A DNA stretch of 64,000 bases, taken from Pelagibacterium xiamenense. GTDB taxonomy: Bacteria; Pseudomonadota; Alphaproteobacteria; Rhizobiales; Devosiaceae. The notes beneath the pieces were generated by a model. It was not told where the DNA came from and did not search any database. It saw only the letters and a program-made list of their open reading frames with translations. Shown here one piece after another: positions 17,245 to 26,703 of the stretch (position 1 is its first letter; each line of letters opens with the position of its first letter). The position numbers and the translations under genes are program-made. The stretch spans positions 806,001-870,000 of the forward strand of contig NZ_JAJOYS010000002.1 in assembly GCF_021166475.1 (NCBI RefSeq), read 5' to 3'.

Positions 17245-18378
17245 ATGACCGATCAGGCCATAGAAACGCCCCAACCCGTCAGCTCATCCGCCAAGGAAGA
17301 TCTCTATACCGCCAAGCCCTGGACCTTGATCTGGCGCCGCTTCAAAAAGCACGTGCTCGCGGTCATCTCCATGTGGTTCCTGATCCTTCTGGCGCTCACG
17401 GGGCTCTTTGCCGACATGGTTGCGCCCTATGGACCCTTCGAGATCGAGCGCCTGCGGACGCTGGCGCCTCCCACGAGCGTGCATCTGTTCCACGAAGGTG
17501 AGTTCGTCGGCCCCTTCGTCTATGGTCTCGCTAGAGAGCGCGATCCCGACACCGCGCGTGTCATCTACGAGACCGACAAGGAAACGGTTTTGCCGCTCCA
17601 GTTCTTCGTGAGCGGCGACGAATACACCTTCCTCGGCCTCTTCCGCACCGACTTCCACTTGTTCGGTGTCGACGACCGCCGCGAGCAAATCAATCTTCTG
17701 GGTACCGACGACCTTGGTCGCGACGTATTCTCCCGCCTCGTCCACGGTGCCCGCGTGACGCTCTCGGCCGGCCTCGTCGGCGTCATCTTCGCCTTCGTGC
17801 TCGGCCTCGCGCTCGGTTCGATTTCAGGCTATTTCGGCGGTTGGATCGACAGTTCCATTCAGCGGCTGATGGAATTCATCCGTTCGATCCCGACGATCCC
17901 GCTCTGGATGGGTCTCGCTGCGGCGCTCCCCATCGCATGGGACCCTATCCTCGTTTACGTGCTCATCACGATCATCCTTGCGCTGATCGGCTGGACCCAT
18001 CTTGCCCGCGTCGTGCGCGGCCAGTTTTTTGCCATCCGCCATGAAGACTATGTGATGGCGGGAAAGCTCGCCGGTGCCTCGGAGTTCAGGATCATCACCA
18101 AGCATATGCTACCCTCGATGACCTCATATATCATCGCAGCACTCACTCTCGCCGTGCCCGAAATGATCCTCGGCGAAACCGCGCTAAGCTTCCTCGGACT
18201 GGGACTGCGCCCGCCCGTCGTGAGCTGGGGTGTGCTCTTGCAAGACGCGCAGAACCTCCGTTCGATCTCGCTCGCACCGTGGCTACTGACCCCAGGCCTC
18301 GCTGTGATCATGACCGTGCTCGCGTTCAACTTCCTCGGTGACGGCTTGCGCGACGCCGCCGATCCCTACGGGCAATAG
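17245..18378 (+). CDS. Peptide/oligosaccharide ABC transporter permease (DppC type)
   Basis: A 377-residue permease with a cytoplasmic N-terminal tail and first membrane segment VLAVISMWFLILLALTGLFA. A periplasmic loop of about 90 residues follows, then LGTDDLGRDVFSRLVHGARV, the DppC signature. The EAA loop is DYVMAGKLAGASEFRIITKH, and the protein ends NFLGDGLRDAADPYGQ. The loop is longer than in standard dipeptide permeases (about 300 residues total), matching the enlarged binding protein. GAGAGGA precedes the start. Confidence 0.92.
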   Translation: MTDQAIETPQPVSSSAKEDLYTAKPWTLIWRRFKKHVLAVISMWFLILLALTGLFADMVAPYGPFEIERLRTLAPPTSVHLFHEGEFVGPFVYGLARERDPDTARVIYETDKETVLPLQFFVSGDEYTFLGLFRTDFHLFGVDDRREQINLLGTDDLGRDVFSRLVHGARVTLSAGLVGVIFAFVLGLALGSISGYFGGWIDSSIQRLMEFIRSIPTIPLWMGLAAALPIAWDPILVYVLITIILALIGWTHLARVVRGQFFAIRHEDYVMAGKLAGASEFRIITKHMLPSMTSYIIAALTLAVPEMILGETALSFLGLGLRPPVVSWGVLLQDAQNLRSISLAPWLLTPGLAVIMTVLAFNFLGDGLRDAADPYGQ

Positions 18379-18382
18379 GACA

Positions 18383-19426
18383 ATGCTCATGGCAAACACA
18401 TCCCTGCTTGAGAACCGGCTGATCGAACTGGACAATGTCCAGGTCCACTTCCCCATGCGCGAAGGCGTGGTCAAGGCCGTCAACGGCGTCTCCTACCACG
18501 TCAACCGCGGCGAAGTGCTTGGCGTGGTCGGCGAAAGCGGTTCCGGAAAATCCATCACCGCGCGCTCGATCATGCGGCTCCTGCCACGCAACGCGAGGGA
18601 AGCCGGCGGCACGATCCGCTTTTCCCCAAGGCCGGAAGAGCAAATCGAACTCTCGGCGCTCGGCCGCAATTCCCGCGCCATCCGCAAGGTGCGCGGCAAC
18701 CATATCGGCATGATTTTCCAGGAACCGATGACCGCGCTCTCGCCGGTCCATACCATCGGTACACAGATCACCCGCACGATCCAATTGCACATGCAGATGG
18801 ATCGTGCCGCCGCCCGCAAGCGCGCCGCCGAGCTCCTGGCCAAGGTCCATATGCCCCGGCCCGAACAGCTCCTCGATGCCTACCCGCACCAGCTGTCGGG
18901 CGGCATGCGCCAGCGCGCCATGATCGCACTGGCGATCTCGTGCAACCCAGCGCTGTTGATCGCCGACGAGCCCACGACTGCGCTCGACGTCACCACCGAA
19001 GCCCAAATTCTGACGCTGCTGAAAGAGCTGCAGTCAGAACTGGGCATGGCGATCGTTTTCATCACGCACAATTTCGGCGTTGTCGCCGATATCGCGGACC
19101 GCGTCTCGGTGATGTATCTGGGCCGCATAGTCGAAACCGCGACGGTCGACGACATCTTCTACGCCCCCAAGCACCCCTATACCCGCGCCCTTCTGCGCTC
19201 GATCCCGCGACTCGGCGTCGACCAGGGCCGGCGCCTGCCGACAATCCCCGGCATGGTCCCCGACCCATTCAGCGTACCGCAGGGCTGCCCGTTCAATCCC
19301 CGGTGCGAGCACGCACGGCGCGGTCTGTGTGATGTCGATATGCCCGAAGCGCATAGTTTCGCTAACGGCCAGATCTCGCGCTGCCACTTTGCCGAAGATT
19401 TCCTCAAGGAGGCCGTCAATGTCTGA
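18383..19426 (+). CDS. Peptide/oligosaccharide ABC transporter ATP-binding protein (DppD type)
   Basis: A 347-residue ATPase. Walker A is [18 protein letters not shown], the signature is [15 protein letters not shown] and Walker B is [18 protein letters not shown]. The C-terminal oligopeptide-transporter domain carries [10 protein letters not shown], with cysteines known in relatives to hold an iron-sulphur cluster. The ATG at 18383 follows the permease stop by four bases; a second ATG at 18389 is also possible. It forms a heterodimer with the product of 19419. Confidence 0.92.
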   Translation: MLMANTSLLENRLIELDNVQVHFPMREGVVKAVNGVSYHVNRGEVLGVVGESGSGKSITARSIMRLLPRNAREAGGTIRFSPRPEEQIELSALGRNSRAIRKVRGNHIGMIFQEPMTALSPVHTIGTQITRTIQLHMQMDRAAARKRAAELLAKVHMPRPEQLLDAYPHQLSGGMRQRAMIALAISCNPALLIADEPTTALDVTTEAQILTLLKELQSELGMAIVFITHNFGVVADIADRVSVMYLGRIVETATVDDIFYAPKHPYTRALLRSIPRLGVDQGRRLPTIPGMVPDPFSVPQGCPFNPRCEHARRGLCDVDMPEAHSFANGQISRCHFAEDFLKEAVNV

Positions 19427-20477
19427 CGCTCCCGCCCACGGCCCCGCGGCCCCGGCGATGCCGGATGATACCCTCATTTCGGTTCGCGGCCTCAAGAAGT
19501 ACTTCCCCATCCACGCCGGCTGGAACCGCCGTCATGTCGGCGACGTCAAGGCCATCGACGGGGTAACCCTTGACATCAAGAAAGGCGAAACCTTTGGTCT
19601 TGTCGGCGAGAGCGGGTCGGGCAAATCCACCGTAGCCCGCCTGATGCTGCGTGCCTACCCGGTGACGGATGGCCAGATCCTGTTCCGGCGCGCCGACAAT
19701 TCCATCGTCGACATCTCGCACATGCGCGAGAGCGAGCTGCGCGCGATGCGCCGCGAAATGCAGATGATCTTCCAGGATCCCTATTCCTCGCTCAACCCGC
19801 GCATGACGCTGCTCGAATTGATCGGCGAGCCGCTCGTTATTCACGGCGTCGGCACCCAGGCTGAAATCCGTGATCGCGTCGCCGAGCTTCTGAGTGTCGT
19901 CGGCCTGCGCCCCGAATACCTGCAGCGCTACCCGCACGCCTTTTCGGGCGGACAACGCCAGCGCATCGGCATCGCCCGCGCGCTCGCCTTGAACCCCAGC
20001 TTCATCGCCGCGGACGAAGCAGTCTCTGCGCTCGACGTCTCGGTTGCCGCGCAAAACATCAATCTCCTGCAGGACCTGCAGGAGAAGTTCGGTCTCACCT
20101 ACCTCTTCATCACCCACGATCTGGGCATGGTGGAGCACATCTCCGACCGCATCGGCGTGATGTACCTCGGCCGCCTGGTCGAGACGGCGCCGACCGACGA
20201 TATTTTTACAAAGCCGCTCCACCCGTACACCGAAGCCCTCATGGCAGCCGTGCCCCAGCCCGATCCCAAGGGCAACCGGGCCCGTAAGCGCGTTCCACTC
20301 AAAGGCGAGATTGCCAACGCGGCAAACCCGCCCTCGGGCTGTACCTTCCATCCGCGCTGCCCCTACGCGGAAGCCAAATGTTCCACAGATGAGCCCGAAC
20401 TGCGCATGGTTACGCCGAACCGCCAGGTTCGTTGCCACTTTGCTGAAAAGCTCGATCTTATCGGAGTGCGCCAATGA
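19419..20477 (+). CDS. Peptide/oligosaccharide ABC transporter ATP-binding protein (DppF type)
   Basis: A 352-residue ATPase. The ATG at 19419 overlaps the previous stop by eight bases and has AAGGAGG in front, which decides the start over the longer frame from 19329. Motifs: [54 protein letters not shown] and CTFHPRCPYAEAKC. Aspartate in the usual 'ADEPVSALD' box is kept although P is replaced by A. It ends in an ATGA overlap with the next gene, which ties the transporter to the downstream catabolic enzymes. Confidence 0.92.
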   Translation: MSDAPAHGPAAPAMPDDTLISVRGLKKYFPIHAGWNRRHVGDVKAIDGVTLDIKKGETFGLVGESGSGKSTVARLMLRAYPVTDGQILFRRADNSIVDISHMRESELRAMRREMQMIFQDPYSSLNPRMTLLELIGEPLVIHGVGTQAEIRDRVAELLSVVGLRPEYLQRYPHAFSGGQRQRIGIARALALNPSFIAADEAVSALDVSVAAQNINLLQDLQEKFGLTYLFITHDLGMVEHISDRIGVMYLGRLVETAPTDDIFTKPLHPYTEALMAAVPQPDPKGNRARKRVPLKGEIANAANPPSGCTFHPRCPYAEAKCSTDEPELRMVTPNRQVRCHFAEKLDLIGVRQ

Positions 20478-22984
20478 GTGCCCTGTCGGCAGAAGCGGGC
20501 GTCGCAACGGCATTCTTCTCGGTCCCGCCGGGTGGGACCGTCGTCGCGTGGGCGCTGTCTCCGATTGAAGCGGTATACTATCCAGGCACCCCAGCGCTTG
20601 CCGAGGATCGCGTCAATTACCGCTTCGTCAACGGCTTTGTCGACGTCGGCGATCTGCCTTGCCGAGTGGCGCTTTGGAACGAAATCAAGTCTCGTGACGT
20701 CGCCCTCAGGACGGACTGGCCCGTCGAAAGCATCAACCTCCCGGGCTTTAACAGACGGCTGGATTTCTCCAGCTTCTGGCACCGCCCCACGCGGCTCGCG
20801 CGCTGGTGCCGCACGACGCTGGTTCCCCCGGCCGATGGAGACTACCCATTTTCCGTCGCGACATGCGGCGGCGTCCACATTTGGGTCGATGGCGTGCTCG
20901 CGGCTCGTTTCGAGCCCTTCACGCGTAACGCTGAACACGCGACCACGGTCACCTTGCCACTGAAAGCAGCCGGCAGCGAAGTAGTCATGCTCAGCGAAGA
21001 CCTCGCCGAACGCGACACCACATGGTACGTCGAGATGACCGCGATGGCCGATGTCGAAATCCGGTCCGGCGTGCCCGGCGGCGCGAGCCCTGCCGATATC
21101 GGGACGCTTATGGCGCTTGCCGCCGACGTTCGGCCCGCACACGACTTCGTCAGCACCGGGCCCCTGGTCCTTGTTTTTGATGCGCCGGCCGGTGCTGACG
21201 TGACGGTTACCGCCCGCGTCCAGCAAAGCGTCCATATGCGGCACAAGCCGCCGCTCTTTGAAACGCAGGCCGTTCTGCGCGCGGGCACGAACCGCGTTGC
21301 CCTCGCCGGCCTTGATACCCTTTCGGACGGCTACCACCCACTCGACCTGACCTTCCAAATCGGCGATGCCCGCGTCGAACGCCATATCGGCTTCGCGCTC
21401 CTGCGCGACGAGACACCGCCGCCCCTGCCCGAAGCGCTTGAGGCCCGCAAGCACGCAGCGTTAGCCTTCGCTGCCGAGTTCGGTGAACTGCGCGTCGGGC
21501 GCGCCCTCGCCATGCTTTCGATGGGGCGTCGGGCAAACGGCACGCTCGAGGCCATCCTTTCCGACACCCTCGCTGCCATAGAGCAGCGCCGCGACTGCTC
21601 GGATTTCGTCATGGTGCCGCTCCTCTGGATCTACGGCGCGTACAAGGACAAGCTGCCCGTCGCGCTCGCGCAGCGGGTTGAAATGGCGATCCTGAATTAC
21701 CGCTATTGGGTCGATGAGCCAGGCAACGACGTCATGTGGTTCTGGAGCGAGAACCACGTACTTTGCTTCCATGTCTCTCAGTATCTCGCGGGCCGCCTCA
21801 TGCCCTCCGGGAAATTCACCGCATCACGTCGGAAGGGAGTCGACCAGGCCCGCATTGCCACCGATCGTCTCGGCAAATGGTTCGATTCCGTTGAAGCGCA
21901 CGGCCTCGCCGAATGGAATTCAGCCGCCTACTATCCCATCGATTTCATTGGCCTTCTCGCGCTCGAGCACTGGGCTGATGGCGATATCAAGGCCCGGGCA
22001 AAGCGACTTCTCGACCGACTCTTCACCATGATCGCGCTGCACACGCTCGGCGGCGTTGCCGCCGGCACGCAGGGTCGCGCCTACGACAAGGAACTGCACG
22101 CCGGCCCCCTCACCGAACTGTCGCCTTTCGCGGCGGTTGCTTTCGGCGAGGGCTGGCTCAACAACGGCGTCGCTGCACTGCCGATGTTCGCCGCCGGCAC
22201 CTACGCGCCGCCCGCGAACCTCGATCGCTACGCGTCCCCGCCTCCGGGCACCGCACTCAATGCGCACTACGTCCAAGGCTATCAGAATGCCGGCCGTCTC
22301 GCGCTGCACAAACGCGCCTCTGTGCAGCTTTCGGCCTCGGTGGGCGGTGAACCCGGACGGAAGGGGCATCAGCAGCACCTCATCGACATCCGCCTCGCTA
22401 GCCATCCTTTCGCCCGCGCGTGGATCAACCACCCTGGCGAAGACGATCCCTGGGGCCACCAACGCCCCTCCTATTGGGCCGGCAATGGGGTCATGCCCCG
22501 CATCGCCCAGTACGATGACGCAGCCCTGATGTTGTATGATCTGGGCGACGACCCCCGAGTGGATTTTACCCACGCCTGCGCGCCCGCCAGCGGCTTCGAC
22601 GAGTACGCCCTCTGGAACAATTGGCTGATCCTTCGCGCCGGACGCGGTTTCGCGGCGCTGACCGCGTCCGCGCCCATCGTCCCGGTCAAAACCGGCCCCG
22701 GTGCGGGGCGTGAATACCGTGCAAGGGGCACCCGGACTGCGTGGGCTGTCATCGTCGGCGAACTCGCACAGGGCGCGGACATCGCCATTATCAAGGCGAT
22801 GCTTGGCGATACGGCGTTCGAACTCGACCCCGTTGCCATGCAGGCCACTCTCTCGCGCCATGGGCGCAGCACCCTTACCCTCGACTATGCCACGGGACTC
22901 TCGGTCGATGGAGCGCCATTCACCTTCCCCAATCCCGGACTCGAACCGCTGGTCCGCGCGTCGGCCACCCCCGTCCTGTCCTGA
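20474..22984 (+). CDS. Large uncharacterised protein, probable alpha-toroid polysaccharide-acting enzyme
   Basis: An 836-residue soluble protein without signal peptide, translationally coupled to the ATPase gene (ATGA). I cannot name its family. The first 300 residues look like beta-sandwich material (HIWVDGVLAARFEPF, VLVFDAPAGADVTVTAR). The middle (about 310-620) is helical and rich in aromatic and acidic residues, with WFWSENHVLCFHVSQYLAGR, GLAEWNSAAYYPIDFIGLLA and GTQGRAYDKELHAGPLTEL. These resemble repeated helical hairpins of (alpha/alpha) toroid lyases and hydrolases. The last 200 residues return to beta structure. The conserved-looking ENH, EWNS and Asp/Glu/His clusters suggest a catalytic cleft. 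Its place between an oligosaccharide importer and GH105 implies a role on imported pectic or uronic oligomers. The function is inferred only. Confidence 0.7.
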   Translation: MSALSAEAGVATAFFSVPPGGTVVAWALSPIEAVYYPGTPALAEDRVNYRFVNGFVDVGDLPCRVALWNEIKSRDVALRTDWPVESINLPGFNRRLDFSSFWHRPTRLARWCRTTLVPPADGDYPFSVATCGGVHIWVDGVLAARFEPFTRNAEHATTVTLPLKAAGSEVVMLSEDLAERDTTWYVEMTAMADVEIRSGVPGGASPADIGTLMALAADVRPAHDFVSTGPLVLVFDAPAGADVTVTARVQQSVHMRHKPPLFETQAVLRAGTNRVALAGLDTLSDGYHPLDLTFQIGDARVERHIGFALLRDETPPPLPEALEARKHAALAFAAEFGELRVGRALAMLSMGRRANGTLEAILSDTLAAIEQRRDCSDFVMVPLLWIYGAYKDKLPVALAQRVEMAILNYRYWVDEPGNDVMWFWSENHVLCFHVSQYLAGRLMPSGKFTASRRKGVDQARIATDRLGKWFDSVEAHGLAEWNSAAYYPIDFIGLLALEHWADGDIKARAKRLLDRLFTMIALHTLGGVAAGTQGRAYDKELHAGPLTELSPFAAVAFGEGWLNNGVAALPMFAAGTYAPPANLDRYASPPPGTALNAHYVQGYQNAGRLALHKRASVQLSASVGGEPGRKGHQQHLIDIRLASHPFARAWINHPGEDDPWGHQRPSYWAGNGVMPRIAQYDDAALMLYDLGDDPRVDFTHACAPASGFDEYALWNNWLILRAGRGFAALTASAPIVPVKTGPGAGREYRARGTRTAWAVIVGELAQGADIAIIKAMLGDTAFELDPVAMQATLSRHGRSTLTLDYATGLSVDGAPFTFPNPGLEPLVRASATPVLS

Positions 22985-23021
22985 TCCATTAACACGAGAT
23001 CGTCACGAGAAAGTCTAGAGT

Positions 23022-24128
23022 ATGCACCACCAAGAGGATCTTGCCCGGCTGCTGTCCAACGTTGCGCTCGGTCTTGCGCGCCTCAAAGGCATGAACGAGA
23101 CGGCACCGCTCAAAAGCGATGGATTCACCATCCAGTTCGACGAATGGGATTGGGAAGTCGGCGTCGGTGTTTATGGCCTCCTCCGCCACGCCGAAGCCGC
23201 AGGTGACGATCAACTCATCGCCTCCATTGCCGAATGGTATGACTGGCAGATCGGGCGCGGTCTTCCACCCCGTCAGGTCAACTCCAGCTCGCCCATGCTC
23301 CCCCTGAGTGTGCTGATCGACCACGTTGATCGCCCCGACTGGGAAGACCTGGTCAAGGATTGGGCCGATTGGCTGATGAAGGGGCTCGCGCGTACCGAGG
23401 ACGACGGCTTCCAGCACGTGGTCAAGGAGCGCATGAACGATGGCGAGCTTTGGGACGACACGCTCTTCATGACCTGCCTCTTCCTCGCTCGTGCCGGCCA
23501 GCGCTTCGGGCGCCGCGACTGGGTCGACGAGGCGCTCTACCAGTTCCTCGTGCACGCCCGATATCTCTCCGACCCGGTTACCGGGCTTTGGTATCACGGC
23601 TGGACCTTTAACGGCCGGCACAATTTCGCCAACGCCTTCTGGGCCCGCGGCAATTCCTGGATTACGGTGGCCATTCCCGAGCTTTTTGGATTGATCGAGG
23701 ACATCCCGCCCTCAACGGCAAAATTTCTTGGCGCCGTCTTGCGCGCGCAGGTCGCAACTCTTCAGACTCTGCAGCACGCGGACGGAATGTTCTCGACACT
23801 ACTAGACGACAAATCCTCCCCGCTCGAAACCTCGGCAACCGCCGGCATCGCCTATGGTGTCCTGCGCGGTATCGAGCTCGGACTTCTCTCACCCGATTGC
23901 CGCGCCATGGCTGAAAAGGCCTTTTCCGCCGTGGTCACACGAATCGGAGACGATGGTATCGTCGCGGAAGTGTCCGACGGGACCCCGATGGGTCACGACC
24001 TCGACTTCTACCGCCGCATCCCCAACGCCCCTGCCCCTTACGGTCAGGCCCTGGCTATGCTGCTCCTCGTCGAAATGCTCGCCGAGCGCCGCCCCGTAGC
24101 CGCCGAACGCCTCACGAAGGCAAACTAA
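23022..24128 (+). CDS. GH105 unsaturated glucuronyl/galacturonyl (rhamnogalacturonyl) hydrolase
   Basis: A 368-residue (alpha/alpha)6-barrel enzyme. Family marks are EWDWEVGVGVYGLLRHAE near the N-terminus, the catalytic-site GELWDDTLFMTCLFLARAG (Asp145-Asp146, matching the essential Asp of characterised YteR-like enzymes), GLWYHGWTFNGRHNFANAFW and ARGNSWITVAIPELF. No signal peptide, so it is cytoplasmic. GH105 enzymes hydrate the 4,5-unsaturated uronic acid left at the non-reducing end by pectate or rhamnogalacturonan lyases. The product rearranges to 5-keto-4-deoxyuronate, the substrate of the KduI encoded next. The start has only a weak ribosome site; it lies 37 bases after the previous stop. 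Confidence 0.92.
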   Translation: MHHQEDLARLLSNVALGLARLKGMNETAPLKSDGFTIQFDEWDWEVGVGVYGLLRHAEAAGDDQLIASIAEWYDWQIGRGLPPRQVNSSSPMLPLSVLIDHVDRPDWEDLVKDWADWLMKGLARTEDDGFQHVVKERMNDGELWDDTLFMTCLFLARAGQRFGRRDWVDEALYQFLVHARYLSDPVTGLWYHGWTFNGRHNFANAFWARGNSWITVAIPELFGLIEDIPPSTAKFLGAVLRAQVATLQTLQHADGMFSTLLDDKSSPLETSATAGIAYGVLRGIELGLLSPDCRAMAEKAFSAVVTRIGDDGIVAEVSDGTPMGHDLDFYRRIPNAPAPYGQALAMLLLVEMLAERRPVAAERLTKAN

Positions 24129-24152
24129 CCTCCAGAATATTAGGAGCTATCC

Positions 24153-24977
24153 ATGAACGTCGAAACGCGCTGGGCCATCGACCCGGAAACCGCGCGCAGC
24201 CTCGATACGACCGCCCTGCGGTCCGAATTCCTCATCGAAACCCTGTTTGCCCCCGGCGAGATCAATCTCACCTACAGCCACATGGACCGTATGATCGTAG
24301 GCGGCGCCGCGCCAGCCAACGGCGCGCTCAAGCTCGAAGCTTTCAAAACTCTCGGCACGGCCGGCTTCCTCGATCGCCGCGAAGCGGTCGTCGCCAATGT
24401 TGGGGAGGAAGGCACGGTAACCGTCGGCGATACCAACTACGCCCTCGGCCACCGCGACATGCTCTATATCGCCATGGACGCCGGAGAGGTCTCGTTCTCC
24501 GGCCAGGGTGCGAAGTTTTACATCGTCAGCGCACCCGCCCATCAGGCCCATGATACAAAGCTTATCAAGATCCAAGACGCCAACCGCATCGACCTCGGCG
24601 CGCAGGAAACCTCCAACGAGCGCTCGATCTTCCAGTTCGTGCACGCAGAAGGCGTCAAATCCTGCCAGCTCGTCGTCGGCATGACGACCCTCGCGCCCGG
24701 TTCCGTCTGGAACACCATGCCCGCTCACCTGCACGACCGGCGCACCGAGGCCTACCTCTATTTCGGGATGCCCGAGACCGCCCGTGTCTTCCACTTCATG
24801 GGCGAGCCCGACGAGACCCGCCACATGGTCATCGCCAATGAGCAAGCTCTCCTTTCACCGGGTTGGTCCATCCATTGCGGCGCCGGAACAGCAAACTACA
24901 CCTTCATCTGGGCCATGGCGGGCGATAACATCGACTACAAGGACGTCGACATGGTCGCGATGGAGGACCTGCGCTGA
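24153..24977 (+). CDS. kduI: 4-deoxy-L-threo-5-hexosulose-uronate ketol-isomerase
   Basis: A 274-residue cupin-fold isomerase, close to the usual length of about 278. It starts MNVETRWAIDPETARSLDT and has INLTYSHMDRMIVGGAAP, typical of KduI. The zinc ligands appear in MPAHLHDRRTEAYLYF (two His and Glu) with a further His in GWSIHCGAGTANY. It converts 5-keto-4-deoxyuronate from GH105 action into 2,5-diketo-3-deoxygluconate in the cytoplasm. AGGAG precedes the start, and its stop overlaps the kduD start by one base. The next step is supplied by that gene. Confidence 0.95.
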   Translation: MNVETRWAIDPETARSLDTTALRSEFLIETLFAPGEINLTYSHMDRMIVGGAAPANGALKLEAFKTLGTAGFLDRREAVVANVGEEGTVTVGDTNYALGHRDMLYIAMDAGEVSFSGQGAKFYIVSAPAHQAHDTKLIKIQDANRIDLGAQETSNERSIFQFVHAEGVKSCQLVVGMTTLAPGSVWNTMPAHLHDRRTEAYLYFGMPETARVFHFMGEPDETRHMVIANEQALLSPGWSIHCGAGTANYTFIWAMAGDNIDYKDVDMVAMEDLR

Positions 24978-25732
24978 TGGCGGGGTTCGACCTTAGCGGC
25001 AAGCGGGCGTTCGTCACCGGCGCGAACACCGGTATCGGTCAGGGCATCGCGATCGCACTGGCCGAAGCCGGCGCCGACATAGTCGCAGTAGGCCGCTCCG
25101 CGATGAAGGAAACGTGTGCCCGGGTTGAAAGACTGGGGCGCAACTGCTCCGAAATCATCGTCGACCTCAGCGATATGCGCGCCGCCGTCGCCGCGCTCGA
25201 AGACGCATGGAACAGCGGAGGTCCCATCGACATCCTCGTAAACAACGCCGGCATGATCCGCCGCGCCGACGCGATCGACTTCACCGAAGAGGATTGGGAC
25301 GCGGTCATAGATCTCAACCTCAAGACCGCGTTTTTCCTCTGTCAGGCCTTCGCCCGCAGGGCATTGGCCGCCGAGCGCGAGGGCAGGATCGTCAACATCG
25401 CCTCGCTGCTCTCCTTCCAGGGCGGCATCCGCATCCCTTCCTATACGGCGTCCAAAAGCGGGCTCGCAGGCCTCACCCGTCTCCTCGCCTGCGAGTGGGC
25501 CGCCAAGAGCATCAACGTCAACGCCATCGCGCCCGGCTATATCGAAACCAACAACACCGAAGCGCTGCGCAACGACGAAAAACGCCGCACCGAAATCCTC
25601 GGCCGCATCCCGGCGGGGCGCTGGGGACAACCTGGCGATATCGGCGGTGCAGCCGTCTTCCTCGCGAGCGAGGCGGCCACCTACGTCCATGGCGTGGTGT
25701 TGCCCGTCGACGGTGGCTGGCTGGCCCGATAG
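24977..25732 (+). CDS. kduD: 2-dehydro-3-deoxy-D-gluconate 5-dehydrogenase (short-chain dehydrogenase)
   Basis: A 251-residue short-chain dehydrogenase. The nucleotide-binding motif is TGANTGIGQGIAIALAEAG, followed by NNAGMIRRADA, the catalytic Ser/Tyr/Lys region ASLLSFQGGIRIPSYTASKSG, and NAIAPGYIETNNTEALR. RRAD and GGIRIPSYTASK are characteristic of KduD. It reduces 2,5-diketo-3-deoxygluconate to 2-keto-3-deoxygluconate. The kinase and aldolase that finish the pathway are not in this window. It is the last gene of the operon that begins at 14249. Confidence 0.93.
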   Translation: MAGFDLSGKRAFVTGANTGIGQGIAIALAEAGADIVAVGRSAMKETCARVERLGRNCSEIIVDLSDMRAAVAALEDAWNSGGPIDILVNNAGMIRRADAIDFTEEDWDAVIDLNLKTAFFLCQAFARRALAAEREGRIVNIASLLSFQGGIRIPSYTASKSGLAGLTRLLACEWAAKSINVNAIAPGYIETNNTEALRNDEKRRTEILGRIPAGRWGQPGDIGGAAVFLASEAATYVHGVVLPVDGGWLAR

Positions 25733-25761
25733 CGCCCCACGATGGCAATGCCCGGCGCTGC

Positions 25762-26664
25762 CTAGCCGGCCGAGCTCCGTTTCGCCGCGAGCCGGGTATC
25801 CAGCAAACGCATGAACAGCGGCAGCGCCGCAAGGCACGCCCCGGCGGTAATCAGCACCGCCGCGACGACGATTGCCCCGGAGAACGCTGCCTGTCCGCTC
25901 GCGATGAGGATCAGGGTGGACAGCAGTGGCGCCGCATAGCTCGCCGCGCCAATGAGCTGGATATCGCCTTTCTTGACGGCATAATCCCAGACATAAAACG
26001 CCCCGCCAACCGGCATCAGGCCCAATCCGAGGACCGCGAGCCATTCGACCCAGTCCGCCGGCCAGACCGTCGTCTCGAACAAGACGTGTGCGACGACGGA
26101 GAGAGCGGCCGTAGCTAGACAGAACCCGGTTACGATATCCGAAGGCACGTCGGAAAAGCGCCGCGAAAGCAGCGAATAGCTCGACCAGGTCAGCGCGCAA
26201 AATCCGGCAAGAACGTAGCCCGGCACATAGGCCGCCGAGACTGCAATGTCGCCGCCTCCGGTAATGATGAGCGCCGCGCCCGAAAGCCCCAAAGCTGCCC
26301 CGACACCGTGGAACCAGCGCAACTTCTCGCCCGGCAGCGCAGCCGATCCCAGCACAATAAGCAGCGGCCAGAGATAAGCGATAAGGCTCGCCTGCGCCGG
26401 CGGCGCATTGCGTAGCGCTCCGAAATAAAATGCATGGTACCCAAAAAGACCCGCCACACCGAGCAGCCACACGGCCGGTCGCTGGCGAAAAACCAACAAA
26501 CTCCGCCCACGCGCTCTGAGATAGACGAGCCCGATTACCGTCGCCACGGTAAAGGTCATGGCGTTGAGCTGGAATGGCGGCACGGTGCCGCTTGCCGATG
26601 TGAACAGCGCCAGCAGCGCCCACATCAGGATCGCGGAAAACCCCAGGAGAGTTGCCATGGACAT
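25762..26664 (-). CDS. EamA/DMT-family transporter, YddG-like exporter
   Basis: A 300-residue membrane protein with ten predicted hydrophobic segments in two EamA repeats. It starts MSMATLLGFSAILMWALLAL. GYHAFYFGALRNAPPAQASL, IAYLWPLLIVLGSA and SYSLLSRRF are typical of the YddG-like aromatic/amino-acid exporter branch. It lies downstream of the proline-racemase-like gene, with 39 bases between, and could be the last gene of that operon, exporting surplus amino acid. The substrate is not deducible from sequence. It is convergent with kduD. Confidence 0.85.
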   Translation of the reverse strand: MSMATLLGFSAILMWALLALFTSASGTVPPFQLNAMTFTVATVIGLVYLRARGRSLLVFRQRPAVWLLGVAGLFGYHAFYFGALRNAPPAQASLIAYLWPLLIVLGSAALPGEKLRWFHGVGAALGLSGAALIITGGGDIAVSAAYVPGYVLAGFCALTWSSYSLLSRRFSDVPSDIVTGFCLATAALSVVAHVLFETTVWPADWVEWLAVLGLGLMPVGGAFYVWDYAVKKGDIQLIGAASYAAPLLSTLILIASGQAAFSGAIVVAAVLITAGACLAALPLFMRLLDTRLAAKRSSAG

Positions 26665-26703
26665 CGCCGGTTTCCCTTAACCGAATTGAAAATGTCATGC
26701 CCC

